DNA of 64,000 nucleotides from Gammaproteobacteria bacterium. GTDB taxonomy: Bacteria > Pseudomonadota > Gammaproteobacteria > Thiohalomonadales > Thiohalomonadaceae. How positions within the stretch are numbered: the stretch's first letter is position 1; each line of letters opens with the position of its first letter. The notes beneath the pieces are model-generated. The model was not told where the DNA came from and made no database searches. It was given only the letters and a program-made list of their open reading frames with translations. Below, in pieces: positions 40,051 to 48,972 of the stretch. The stretch spans positions 19,168 to 83,167 of the forward strand of contig QKED01000013.1 in NCBI GenBank assembly GCA_003252455.1, in the 5' to 3' direction. The translations under genes and the position numbers were made by a program.

Positions 40051-41007
40051 ATGGAGACGGTTCAGATCATTTACGCCGCTGTAGGCATCACCATCGGGGT
40101 CCTCCTGGTGGCGGTGTTGCTGCGCCGTCGACGGGGCCCGGGGCTGCCCCGGCTGATCACCCAGAAACCGCGTAACATCATGCGCTCCGCGCGCGTGCGT
40201 AACGACTTCGACCTGGACGAGGACGACGAGTCACGCCTGACCATCGTCGGTCTCAACCACCAAGAGACGCGCCACCTCAAGCATCTCATCGACGACGCCG
40301 ATGTCTATATCGTGGCCGCCTTCCTGGCGCGACACGCCGCGCGCTGCGTCGAGCTGGACACCTACATGGAGGAGTTGAAGAAGCAGTATCTCGAACTGCT
40401 CGACATCCTGCCCCAGGCCGCCAGTGAGTCCGACAAGCGCCGCGCCGCGCGCCGCATCAAGTACCCCCCGACCTCTTACTGGATGACCTTCGCCAACATC
40501 CACAAAGAGGACCTCATCTACTTCTTCGAGGTGGGTGAGCGCCACGACCGCGCCATCCCCCCTGGCCTCATCGACAAGTTCGGTGGAGAGGATTTCATCG
40601 CCAACCTCACGCGCTACGCCGAGTACGTCAAGAGCGGCGCCGTGACCCTCTATCTGGGCCGCAACGACAGCGATTTCGACTGGCTCGACGGGCTCTCGCG
40701 CACCGGGGCTGTAACCCGTAGCAACGCCATCCCCCAAGAGCAGCGGCTCGCCGCCCTGGGGTTGCGCACCCTGCAGCGGCGCGCGCGCGCCGTAGGCATC
40801 ACCCTGACCAACGCCAGTCGTAGCGAATTGGCCCAGGCCCTCTCTCAGCGCCCCGATACGGAGGCGTGGATGCAGCAGGAGTTCAATCTCAACGGCTTCT
40901 TCCATCTGCCGGCGCTGAACGTCGACATCCGCCAGATCGAGCGCGAGTGGATCCACACCTTGATGTATGCCGCACTGTTGATCCACATCGAACCCGTGTT
41001 CCGCTAG
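40051..41007 (+). CDS. hypothetical protein with N-terminal membrane anchor, 318 aa
   Basis: One N-terminal transmembrane helix (about 5-24), a basic patch (RRRRGPGLPR) that would stay in the cytosol, then about 280 mainly helical, charged residues. Recognisable but unassigned segments include EDLIYFFEVGERHDRAIPPG. It follows glgP by 69 bases on the same strand, so the two may be co-expressed, and ends at an intrinsic terminator. The family was not recognised. Confidence 0.7.
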   Translation: METVQIIYAAVGITIGVLLVAVLLRRRRGPGLPRLITQKPRNIMRSARVRNDFDLDEDDESRLTIVGLNHQETRHLKHLIDDADVYIVAAFLARHAARCVELDTYMEELKKQYLELLDILPQAASESDKRRAARRIKYPPTSYWMTFANIHKEDLIYFFEVGERHDRAIPPGLIDKFGGEDFIANLTRYAEYVKSGAVTLYLGRNDSDFDWLDGLSRTGAVTRSNAIPQEQRLAALGLRTLQRRARAVGITLTNASRSELAQALSQRPDTEAWMQQEFNLNGFFHLPALNVDIRQIEREWIHTLMYAALLIHIEPVFR

Positions 41008-41039
41008 TCATCGCCGACCTTCGGGCGCATACAAGACTG

Positions 41040-41060
41040 ACCCCGCGAGAGCGGGGTTTG
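41040..41060 (+). terminator. intrinsic terminator after the 318-aa gene
   Basis: ACCCCGC, GAGA tetraloop, GCGGGGT followed by TTG. A 7-bp GC-rich stem with a GNRA loop lies 33 bases after the stop and before the convergent M48-like gene. Confidence 0.65.
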
Positions 41061-41092
41061 TCGTCTCTGGCCCCCGGGCGTCTGCCGTGGGC

Positions 41093-42619
41093 TCAGAAGT
41101 CGTCAAGCTTGGGCTGGCGCTGGGCCGCCTTGAAGCGGCTGATGAGCTGGGCGGCGGCATCGGCGTAGCGCTTGTCGAGCAGCATGGCCCGCTCCAATAC
41201 CTGCACCGTCTCCTTCTCCTTCGCCGCATAGAGGATGCGCCCCACGTTGTAGAAGAGGCGGGCGTCCTCCGGCGCCTGCTTGAGCAGGCGCTTGTAGACG
41301 GGGACGGCCTTCTCCAGCCCCGCGTGGCGCTCCAACAGGGTCGCCAGGCGCCACCCCTCGTCCACGCTCGGGCTCGCCAAGGTGGCGAGTTTGCGTAGCT
41401 CGGCCTGTTCGGCCTGCCCCTTGTGGTGCAGGCGTTGCCACAGCTCCTGATGGCGCACCAGCCAGAGCTGGTCCACCGTGCTGATGATCTGCTCGCGTTG
41501 TCCGCCCAGGTAGTGCTGGGCGGCGCAGTGGCGTGGCAGCTCCACCGTGGGTAGCAGATGGATGTGGCCGATGTCGAACAGGCGCAGGCGCAGCGGTGGG
41601 ATGGGGTTCTGCGGCTCCAGTGGGGCCTGGAAGGCGCGCTTGAGCCAGCGCTCCACCGCGTGCGGCGCCAGCTCCATGTGGGCGTGGGCCTCCAAGTGGC
41701 TGAAGGGCAGGAAGGGCGGACGGGGGTATTTGTTGGCCAGGGCGAGGTAGCGCGGCCAGTAGCGTCGGTGCAGGTAGTTCTCACCCACCACCTGGGCCGA
41801 GAGCGCCTCTACCAGGTCGAGGTCGCTGATGAAGCGCAGGCTGCGACGATCGGCGGCGCGCTGGGCGGCGCGCGAGACCTGCTGCGAGTGGGCTTGATAG
41901 AAGGGGGCGTACCAGGCGAAGAAGTGGTGCAGCAGGTGGTGGCGCAGTGGGGGGTGACCGCTCTGCTGGGTGGCGTACTGGGGCCAGACGTCACGCAGCA
42001 GGTAGAGCCAGGAGAGCAACGCGTGGCGCCAGTCGAGATGTCCGAACTCGCGTAGCAGCAGGCTGCGGAACTGCTCAGGGCCGAGCAGCTGGATGAGTGG
42101 CATGCCGATGTGAAGGTCGTACTCGAACCAGACCGGGGGCAGGAGGCGGGGGCGGGGGCGCAGGGTCACCTCGTAACGGTCGGTGAGCAGGATGCGCAGG
42201 GGCAGGGGGAGGTGGAACTCTTCGTGGTAGCTGTGCAGCAGGCTGAACAGCTCCTCGGCCTGGGTTTCCAGCAGCTCCGGCTCGCGCAGCGAGGGGCCGT
42301 GGCCGATCTGCATGAAGTAGGTGAACACCCCGGCCGCCAACGCCAGCGGCAGCTCCAGTAGGGCGAAGAGCAGGTTGTCGCCGAGGTGGCCCAGGGCGTC
42401 GAGTAGCAGATAGAGGGCGAGCAGCGGGGGCAGGGCGAGGTAGGCGTAGCCGAGCAGGGCCAGGGCGAGGGTCCCGAGGAGGGCGTCGAGAGAGAGTCGC
42501 TCGCTCTGCTTGGGGCGTGCGGCATCGCTACGTGCCAATGGCTCGGCGTCGAACTCCGCCGGGTCGAGTTCACTCGGCGCCGATTTTGGCCGGATGAAGC
42601 GTGCGAAGGGATTCGCCAT
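41093..42619 (-). CDS. M48-like membrane pseudopeptidase with C-terminal TPR
   Basis: 508 residues. Two N-terminal hydrophobic regions (about 45-75 and 85-105) are followed by an M48-peptidase-like domain. The zinc motif HExxH is replaced by REFGH in LLLREFGHLDWRH, with the first histidine changed to arginine, so catalysis is unlikely. A C-terminal TPR-like repeat region (about 430-505, AVPVYKRLLKQAPEDARLFY) follows. A scaffold or regulator at the membrane is the simplest reading, as inference. It is convergent with the 318-residue gene and divergent from the MCE operon. Confidence 0.75.
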   Translation of the reverse strand: MANPFARFIRPKSAPSELDPAEFDAEPLARSDAARPKQSERLSLDALLGTLALALLGYAYLALPPLLALYLLLDALGHLGDNLLFALLELPLALAAGVFTYFMQIGHGPSLREPELLETQAEELFSLLHSYHEEFHLPLPLRILLTDRYEVTLRPRPRLLPPVWFEYDLHIGMPLIQLLGPEQFRSLLLREFGHLDWRHALLSWLYLLRDVWPQYATQQSGHPPLRHHLLHHFFAWYAPFYQAHSQQVSRAAQRAADRRSLRFISDLDLVEALSAQVVGENYLHRRYWPRYLALANKYPRPPFLPFSHLEAHAHMELAPHAVERWLKRAFQAPLEPQNPIPPLRLRLFDIGHIHLLPTVELPRHCAAQHYLGGQREQIISTVDQLWLVRHQELWQRLHHKGQAEQAELRKLATLASPSVDEGWRLATLLERHAGLEKAVPVYKRLLKQAPEDARLFYNVGRILYAAKEKETVQVLERAMLLDKRYADAAAQLISRFKAAQRQPKLDDF

Positions 42620-43011
42620 GGCGTTTCGCTTTCGTACCGTCCGGGTACATGGGGATCGGGATTTAACAGATTAATACGATATCCCATCCGACGGGGAGAG
42701 ATGAATCACCGAAAGCCGGGATCGGCCTGGATTGTGTGCCTTTCGCCCCTATTCGCGCCGAGATGCGTGTGCCGCCACGCACAACTCGGGGCATAACCCA
42801 TCACGGCGGCGCTGAGACAGGGAGAGGCGTGGCGCGGCGCCGCATTGGTGTATGGGTGGGGATGGGTGAAAAGGCCACTCCGATGTGGACATCGCCCCTC
42901 TTGAATGCACGCCGAAAAGGCGGTGGTCGAGGGTGGTGGACGCGTGGCGCGCGAGTCGGAGGTCATTTTGCGGTAATCTGTGCGGATTCAGTTCAACGTG
43001 GGGCGGTGAGC
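42620..43011. other. divergent intergenic region M48-like / MCE operon
   Basis: 392 bases. A short AT-rich portion (42655-42685) near the M48-like start is promoter-like. The rest is GC-rich without a recognised gene, repeat or clear hairpin. An open frame continues upstream from the permease gene but has no conserved content. Confidence 0.5.
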
Positions 43012-44121
43012 ATGGCGACACCGGACGAGCAGGGGTGGTGCAGGGCGGATGGGTCGGGGGTCGCCTGTGGCGGCTCCTGGCGGCTCGACGACGCGCCGAT
43101 GCTAGAGCGTCAGCTCGCCCGGCTCAAACCCGCTGACGCGGGTGCGATCGACGCCACCGCCATCACCGCCCTCGACTCAGCCGGGGCGCTGCTGCTCAAC
43201 GACCTGGTGGTGCGCCTGGGGCTCGGGGTGGGAGCGGTCGATGGCCTGCGCAGTGAGCAGCGCGCCCTGCTCGACCTGGTGGCGCGCCACCACCCCAGTG
43301 AGCGCGAGCTGCCCGGTCTCTCCCGCGAGGGGGCGCTCGCCAGCCTGGGGCGCAATGCCTGGGTGCACTGGGAGCAGGCGACCCGCTTCATCCACTTCGT
43401 CGGCGAGGTGAGTCTGGTGCTGCTCGGTACCCTGCTGCACCCTTCGCGTATCCGCTGGAGCGCCTTTGCCCGCACCCTGGAGACCGCCGGCTTTCAGGCC
43501 ATGCCGATCCTCGCCCTGCTCTCCTTCCTCATGGGCGTGGTGATCGCCTATCAGGGCGGCCAACAGTTGGCCAACTACGGGGCCAATATCTTCATTGTCG
43601 AATTGGTTTCGTTGACCATGGTGCGCGAGCTGGCCCCGCTGCTCACGGCGATCATCGTCGCCGGTCGCACCGGCTCCGCGTTTACCGCGCAGATCGGCAC
43701 CATGGTGGTCACCGAGGAGGTGGACGCCATGCGCACCATCGGCATCTCGCCCATGGAGCTGCTGGTGCTGCCGAAGATCTTCGGTCTGGTGCTGGCGATG
43801 CCACTGTTGGCGCTGTTCGCCGACATGGTCAGCGTCTTTGGCGGCATGGTGATGGCGCGCTTTATCCTCGACGTGAGCTTCAGCGAGTTCCTCGACCGTA
43901 TTCCGGACATCCTCTCCCTCACCTCCTTCCTCATCGGTATCGGCAAGGTGCCGGTGTTCGCCGCCGTGGTGGCGGTGGTGGGCTGCTTCCAGGGTTTCCA
44001 GGTGCAGGGCGACGCCGACAGCGTCGGGCGCCAGACCACGGTCAGTGTGGTACAGGCGATCTTTCTGGTGATCCTGGTCGACGCCTTCTTCTCCGTGGTG
44101 CTCGGTGGGATGGGGTTGTGA
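43012..44121 (+). CDS. MCE-system ABC permease with fused N-terminal STAS domain (MlaE-like)
   Basis: 369 residues: an N-terminal STAS (MlaB-like) domain (about 5-95; signature ALDSAGALLLNDL) fused to an MlaE/YrbE permease (about 110-369). The permease contains LMGVVIAYQGGQQLANYGAN, MVRELAPLLTAIIVAGRTGSA and the EVDAMRTIGISPMELLVLPK coupling region. It is the membrane subunit of an ABC complex for phospholipid transport between membranes. ATG 43012 is used; GTG 43006 is in frame. The ATPase gene starts one base after its stop. Confidence 0.92.
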   Translation: MATPDEQGWCRADGSGVACGGSWRLDDAPMLERQLARLKPADAGAIDATAITALDSAGALLLNDLVVRLGLGVGAVDGLRSEQRALLDLVARHHPSERELPGLSREGALASLGRNAWVHWEQATRFIHFVGEVSLVLLGTLLHPSRIRWSAFARTLETAGFQAMPILALLSFLMGVVIAYQGGQQLANYGANIFIVELVSLTMVRELAPLLTAIIVAGRTGSAFTAQIGTMVVTEEVDAMRTIGISPMELLVLPKIFGLVLAMPLLALFADMVSVFGGMVMARFILDVSFSEFLDRIPDILSLTSFLIGIGKVPVFAAVVAVVGCFQGFQVQGDADSVGRQTTVSVVQAIFLVILVDAFFSVVLGGMGL

Positions 44122-44122
44122 G

Positions 44123-44914
44123 ATGAGCACGGTACTGGAGATCGAGGGCCTGGAGACCCGCTTCGGCCCCCAAGTGGTGCACCAGGGGCTCGACCTGCGT
44201 ATCGATGCCGGTCAGGTGGTGGCTATCGTCGGTGGCAGCGGTGCCGGCAAGACCACCCTGCTGCGCGAGATGATCATGCTGCAAAAGCCTGCCGCCGGCA
44301 CCATCCGCCTGTTTGGCGAGGAGGTGGTCAACGCGCCGCTGGAGCGTGAGCAGCGCCTGCGCCGTCGCTTCGGCGTGCTGTTCCAACAGGGTGCCCTGTT
44401 CAGCGCGCTGACGGTCAAGGAGAATGTGATGGTGCCGCTGGCCGAGCACACCGATATCAGCCGCCACCTGATGGGTGAGTTGGCGGAGCTGAAGATCGCC
44501 CTCGCCGGGCTGCCGCCGCTGGCCGCGAACAAATACCCGCGCGAGCTCTCCGGCGGCATGATCAAACGCGCCGCCCTGGCCCGTGCCCTGGCCCTCGACC
44601 CGGACCTGTTGTTCCTCGATGAGCCGAGCGCCGGTCTCGACCCGATCAGTGCCGGGGCGCTGGACGACCTCATCCTGCAGCTGCGCGAGGCCCTCGGCCT
44701 CACCGTGGTGATGGTCACCCACGACATGGACTCGCTCTGGCGGGTCACCGACAAGGTCGCCTTCATCGGCGAAAAGCGCGTATTGCGCCTCGGCCCCATG
44801 CGCGAGCTGGTGGACGACCCGCACCCGCTGATCCAACACTACTTCCAGGGGCCACGCGCGCGCGTGGCCGCGCAATTCAACAGCGGCGCGTCGGCCAGCG
44901 AGCCGACGCCGTAG
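44123..44914 (+). CDS. MCE-system ABC transporter ATP-binding protein (MlaF-like)
   Basis: A 263-residue ABC ATPase with Walker A GGSGAGKTT (about 37-45), signature LSGGMIKRAALARAL, Walker B LLFLDEPSAGLDP and the H-loop VMVTHD. It energises the permease upstream. The C-terminal tail (FQGPRARVAAQF) is the family-typical region that contacts the adjacent subunit. Second gene of the operon; the MCE gene starts 20 bases downstream. Confidence 0.95.
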   Translation: MSTVLEIEGLETRFGPQVVHQGLDLRIDAGQVVAIVGGSGAGKTTLLREMIMLQKPAAGTIRLFGEEVVNAPLEREQRLRRRFGVLFQQGALFSALTVKENVMVPLAEHTDISRHLMGELAELKIALAGLPPLAANKYPRELSGGMIKRAALARALALDPDLLFLDEPSAGLDPISAGALDDLILQLREALGLTVVMVTHDMDSLWRVTDKVAFIGEKRVLRLGPMRELVDDPHPLIQHYFQGPRARVAAQFNSGASASEPTP

Positions 44915-44934
44915 ACCCAGCGAAGAGAAGCGAG

Positions 44935-45912
44935 ATGGAAAACAAGGTCAACTACACCCTGGTCGGGCTCTTCGTCATCCTCCTCGGCGCCGCCCTCATC
45001 AGTGTCCTGCTCTGGCTCACGGCGCGTGGCGACGACCGCTCCTACGAGACCTATCGCGTCTACACCTCCGAGTCGGTGGCCGGGCTCAACCTCAAGGCCA
45101 CGGTCAACTACCGAGGTGTGGAGGTGGGACGTGTCACCAACATCCGCCTCGACCCGGACAACCCCGAGCTGGTGGAGTTGACCCTGGAGATCGAACAGGG
45201 CACGCCGATCCGAGAAGACACGCGCGCCATCCTGGTGACCAAGGGGCTCACCGGCCTCGCATCCATCGATCTCACCGGCGGCAGCCTGCGCTCACCGGCG
45301 CTCGTCCTGCGCGAGGGGCAGAAGTATCCCGAGATTATCAATGCCCCCTCCCTCGCCTCGCGCCTCGACAACGGCTTCACCGACCTGCTGGCGCGTGCCG
45401 TGAGCCTCTCCGAGCGCCTCGAAGAGCTGCTCGACAAGGAGAACCAGGACGCCTTCAGCGCCCTACTGGTCAACCTCGCCGCCACCAGCAAGGGGCTCGC
45501 CGAACACCAGGAGAGCATGGGCCGCAGCCTGGATGCGGCCGCCGCTACCCTGGAGCAGAGCACACGTCTGGCCAAGCAGTTGGAACCGCTCCTCACCGAA
45601 CTGCAGCGCACCAGCCAGAGCCTCGGCCAGATGGGGCAGAGCCTCGATAGCGCCGGTGGCACCATCCAGCGTCGGGTCGATCAACTCAGCGAGGCGCTGC
45701 TCACCACCAACGCCAACCTCAACCAGACCATACTGCAGGTCCGCGCCGAACTGACGCGCATGGGCAGCGCCACCCAGCCGGAGTTGACCCGTCTGCTCGG
45801 TGAGATGGGGCGCCTCGGCGATGCCCTCTCCGGGCTCACCGCCGACCTGCGCCGCGACCCGCGCGTCCTCCTCTACGGCAAGGAACAGGCCCGCCCAGGG
45901 CCCGGAGAGTAA
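44935..45912 (+). CDS. MCE-domain substrate-binding protein (MlaD-like)
   Basis: 325 residues: an N-terminal transmembrane helix (about 8-28), an MCE domain (about 40-118; YTSESVAGLNLKATVNYRGV, GLTGLASIDLTGGS), then a long helical C-terminal region (about 150-300). This is a periplasmic single-MCE protein that forms hexameric rings around a lipid channel; the long helical tail suggests a needle or tube-like extension as in longer MCE proteins. Third gene, directly followed (2 bases) by the lipoprotein gene. Confidence 0.94.
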   Translation: MENKVNYTLVGLFVILLGAALISVLLWLTARGDDRSYETYRVYTSESVAGLNLKATVNYRGVEVGRVTNIRLDPDNPELVELTLEIEQGTPIREDTRAILVTKGLTGLASIDLTGGSLRSPALVLREGQKYPEIINAPSLASRLDNGFTDLLARAVSLSERLEELLDKENQDAFSALLVNLAATSKGLAEHQESMGRSLDAAAATLEQSTRLAKQLEPLLTELQRTSQSLGQMGQSLDSAGGTIQRRVDQLSEALLTTNANLNQTILQVRAELTRMGSATQPELTRLLGEMGRLGDALSGLTADLRRDPRVLLYGKEQARPGPGE

Positions 45913-45914
45913 GC

Positions 45915-46523
45915 ATGCACGCCACCCGTCTCATCCCCCTCCTGTTGCTCCTCGGCGGCTGTACCGTGCTGCCCGACACCAGCCCGGTGGAGCTGCCCAC
46001 CCACACCTACCGCCTGGTGGCCGAGGCCCCGGCCACCACGCAGCGGCAAGCCGCGCCGCAGGGTGTGCTGCAAGTGAGCCCGATACGCGCCCAGGCCGGG
46101 GCCGACAGCGAGGGCATCGCCTACCGTCGCCAGGCCGCCGCGCTCGACTACTACAGCCGCAGCCGCTGGCTCAATCCGCCCGCGCGCCTGCTGCAACCCC
46201 TGGTGGTGGCACGGTTGGAGGCGGACCGTGGCTTCAGCGCTGTGCTCAGCGGCAACCCGCAGGCGCAGAGCGACCTGCGCCTCGACCTGGAGCTGGTGGA
46301 GCTGCTGCACGACTTCACCGTCAACCCCAGTGTGCTGCGCCTGGAACTGCGCGCCTCGCTGATCGATCAGCAGACACAGCAGGTGTTGGCGCAGCGCCGC
46401 TTCCGCTATCACGAGGCGGCGGTGAGCGCCAGCGCCCAGGGGGGGGTGGAGGCGGCCAACCGGGCGGTGGCCAAGTGGCTCGACGAGTTGAGCGCCTTCG
46501 TCGCCGAGGCGCACCGGCCATAG
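45915..46523 (+). CDS. PqiC-type ABC transport auxiliary lipoprotein
   Basis: A 202-residue lipoprotein (signal ends LLLGGC) of the ABC-transport auxiliary (PqiC/YmbA-like) family. It contains the conserved YRLVAEAP strand near the mature N-terminus and RSRWLNPPARLLQPLVVARLE. These proteins sit at the outer membrane and contact the MCE tube. Together with the STAS-permease, ATPase and MCE genes it completes a Pqi/Mla-hybrid intermembrane lipid transport operon. No MlaA or MlaC gene is present here. Confidence 0.9.
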   Translation: MHATRLIPLLLLLGGCTVLPDTSPVELPTHTYRLVAEAPATTQRQAAPQGVLQVSPIRAQAGADSEGIAYRRQAAALDYYSRSRWLNPPARLLQPLVVARLEADRGFSAVLSGNPQAQSDLRLDLELVELLHDFTVNPSVLRLELRASLIDQQTQQVLAQRRFRYHEAAVSASAQGGVEAANRAVAKWLDELSAFVAEAHRP

Positions 46524-46531
46524 CCGGGGGA

Positions 46532-46557
46532 GGGCCTGCCCGCTGGCGGGCGGGCCC
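46532..46557. terminator. GC-rich hairpin between convergent genes
   Basis: GGGCCTGCCCGC and GCGGGCGGGCCC form a 12-bp stem with one G-U pair and a two-base gap (opening to a larger loop). No T-tract; it lies between the MCE-operon end and the Memo-AMMECR1 gene end. Confidence 0.4.
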
Positions 46558-46566
46558 CGAGCGGGG

Positions 46567-48018
46567 TCAGCGCGGCAGGTAGGGGGCGCGGATGCGCTGG
46601 GTGGTGAAGGTCTGGAAGCCGTTGCTTTCGCGCCATCCGTCGCTGCGCAGACCGGCCTCGGTGGCGAGACGACTCAGGGTGCGCTCTGGGTCGAGCCCCT
46701 GTGCGGCCACCTCGCTGGGCAGCAGTACCGCGTGCCGCGCGTAGTGCTCCAGTGCCAGCCCGACCCCCTCCGGGTAGGCCAGCGGGTCGGCCAGGGGCTG
46801 TGGTGCGTTGACCACGTTCACCTCCACCTCCAACTGGGCCAGCTCCTCCTCGCTCAGGGGGTAGAAGCGCCGGTCGCGTAGCGCCGCCTCACGTGCCGCT
46901 TCGAGGATCGCTGCGTAGAGTGGGCGCGTCGCCGCCAGCGCACCACCCTGTCCGCGCGGCTGCCCGTGTTTGCTCAGGGTGATGAAGACCCCGGCAGGGC
47001 GCATCAGCCCCTCGGGCATGCCGTGGGCGAGGAATTCGAGCCCCTCGTTCGGCAGTTGGTGCAGCACCGCAGCCTCCAGACCACGGCTGGCCAACTCGTG
47101 TGCCAGCAGCAGGTCGCTATAGCTCAACGCCCCTTCGCCCTCCAGGGTGGGGCTGATCGCCTCGCGCGGCGGGGCGCTGACGAGCGCGCTCAGGTAGCTG
47201 CGGCGGTGCCCCTCGTCGAGCACCTCCTGGCGGTAGTCGTTGCGCAGGACCTGGGCGCTGCTCGGCAGGTTGGCCAGCAGCAGTGGCAGCGGGCGGAACA
47301 GGGGGCTATCGAGGCGTGTGCGCTGCAGGTAGTCGTGCAGGCCGCTCAGGTCCATGCGCTCCACATAGCTGTAGGCGCCGAGGTCGAGGTCACGCAGGTT
47401 CGTCTCCAGTTGCGCGTCGGCGGCGAAGGGGGTGTAGCCGAAACGGCGGCCGTAGGCATCGACGTCACCGCTCACCACCACCAGGGTGTCGGCCCCCATC
47501 AAACGACCGATGAGGCGCGCCGCCTCGGCCTGGTCGCGCGGGTCGAGCTGGCCGACCAGTAGGGGTACCAGGCGCCAGCCGGGTTGTAGCGCACGCTGTA
47601 GCAGGGGGAGCTGGGCGTAGAGCGCGGGCAGTTGTGGGTAGGTCTGGCGGCTGCGGCGCACCAGAGGCTCGCCGCGCAGACGTTCGCCAGCGGTGCTGTC
47701 GAAGGCGACACGACCGAGCGGCGTGGTCAGGTCGGTGGTGAGCAGCTCCAGGCGCGAGTGGAGGGTCGGGGCGGCGCACAGCAGCACGACCCGTTGGTAG
47801 CGGCGCCCCTCTACTGCCTTATACACAGTGGCCGCACTGCTGGCTGCCTCTTGGCTGCCCCCGCTCGGTACCAAGAGGGCGAGGGGGTCACCCTCGAAGG
47901 GGGGGGCGTGGGCCGTGGCGAGGAGGGTATCGACCTGGTCGGAGAGGGGGGGCGGCGCGGCGCTGGCGGCGGCGGGCAGGAGGAGGACAAGCAGCAGGGC
48001 GAAGAGTGGGCGTGGCAC
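46567..48018 (-). CDS. exported Memo-AMMECR1 fusion protein (AmmeMemoRadiSam B/A)
   Basis: 483 residues: signal peptide (about 1-20, ending ASAA), a Memo-like domain (about 40-285, including VVSGDVDAYGRRFGYTPF), then an AMMECR1 domain (about 310-475; GVFITLSKHGQPRGQGGALA, YPEGVGLALEHY). These are components B and A of the AmmeMemoRadiSam group, fused here, and no radical-SAM third component is adjacent. The normal Memo histidine motifs look altered (VPSGGSQ and CAAPTLHS where P-HAGY and GPxH are expected), so the metal site may be lost. Function unknown. Confidence 0.82.
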   Translation of the reverse strand: MPRPLFALLLVLLLPAAASAAPPPLSDQVDTLLATAHAPPFEGDPLALLVPSGGSQEAASSAATVYKAVEGRRYQRVVLLCAAPTLHSRLELLTTDLTTPLGRVAFDSTAGERLRGEPLVRRSRQTYPQLPALYAQLPLLQRALQPGWRLVPLLVGQLDPRDQAEAARLIGRLMGADTLVVVSGDVDAYGRRFGYTPFAADAQLETNLRDLDLGAYSYVERMDLSGLHDYLQRTRLDSPLFRPLPLLLANLPSSAQVLRNDYRQEVLDEGHRRSYLSALVSAPPREAISPTLEGEGALSYSDLLLAHELASRGLEAAVLHQLPNEGLEFLAHGMPEGLMRPAGVFITLSKHGQPRGQGGALAATRPLYAAILEAAREAALRDRRFYPLSEEELAQLEVEVNVVNAPQPLADPLAYPEGVGLALEHYARHAVLLPSEVAAQGLDPERTLSRLATEAGLRSDGWRESNGFQTFTTQRIRAPYLPR

Positions 48019-48125
48019 GTTCTACACCTCGTTCCATTAGGTTGGTCTTATTGTTGTGTGCGGGGGGGCGGAGGCCAATAACCCCACTATAGTGCAGTTT
48101 TTTCCCCGGTGGGAGGGCATCGCAC

Positions 48126-48833
48126 CTAACCTCGCTCGCGCCCGGCGCGGGCCAGCGCCCACACCTCCACTTGGTTGGCGCCGGCCCGTTGTAGGGTACG
48201 GGTCAGCTCGGCGAGGGTCGAGCCGGTGGTGATCACGTCGTCGAACAGGACGATGCGTCGCCCCTCCGCTAGCGCCTCCTGGGGCAGCTGCACGCGAAAG
48301 GCGCCCCGCAGGTTGCCGCGGCGTTGGGCGGCGCTCAATTGCGATTGGGGTGGGGTGTGTAGGACCCTTTGCAACACGTGCGGGGCGAGGGCGAGACCGG
48401 CGTGGTGTGCAGGACGCCGTGCCAGCTCCAGCGCCTGGTTGTAGCCCCGTTCGGCCAGACGCTTGGGGTGCAGCGGCACCGGTAGCAGCAACCCGGGCGG
48501 CCCCTCGGGCGGGTCGAGCTGGCAGAGCAGGGTGCCGAGGGCGCGGGCGTGTCCGAGGCGACCGTGGAACTTGAGCGCGCCGATCAGCGCACTGAGGGGT
48601 TCGGCATAGCGCAGTGGTGCCCAGGCCCGCTGCCAGGGCGGCGGGTGGCGCAGGCAGCCACCGCACACTTGGTCAGCCGGGCCGCTGTGGGGTAGGGCGC
48701 AGCGCGGGCAGGGGTGGTGGTTGCGCGGCAGGTCGGCCACACAGGCGGGGCAGAGGGGCAGGGGGTGCAGCACCCAGGCGCCGCAGAGCAGGCAGTGGGC
48801 GGGGAGCCGGTCGAGCAGGTGTTGCAGCATCAC
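48126..48833 (-). CDS. comF: ComF family phosphoribosyltransferase-like protein
   Basis: 235 residues: an N-terminal zinc-ribbon-like region with several CxxC pairs (CLLC, CPAC, CPRC, CGGC) and a phosphoribosyltransferase-type domain with the PRPP loop [13 protein letters not shown] (about 190-205). ComF/GntX homologues support DNA uptake or use of DNA as nutrient. It is divergent from bioB, an arrangement conserved in many gammaproteobacteria. Confidence 0.92.
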   Translation of the reverse strand: MMLQHLLDRLPAHCLLCGAWVLHPLPLCPACVADLPRNHHPCPRCALPHSGPADQVCGGCLRHPPPWQRAWAPLRYAEPLSALIGALKFHGRLGHARALGTLLCQLDPPEGPPGLLLPVPLHPKRLAERGYNQALELARRPAHHAGLALAPHVLQRVLHTPPQSQLSAAQRRGNLRGAFRVQLPQEALAEGRRIVLFDDVITTGSTLAELTRTLQRAGANQVEVWALARAGRERG

Positions 48834-48972
48834 CCCTCCTTGGGCAGCGCTCGGTCAGGTCATCTCTCCCAGTTTAGCGGCAAGCATTGGCCCTGAGGGG
48901 GGGCGATTGGGTAAAATTGCCCGCTTGTCCGGCCGCTGGCCGGCCCACCGTCCATCAGCCCGCGAGAGCACC

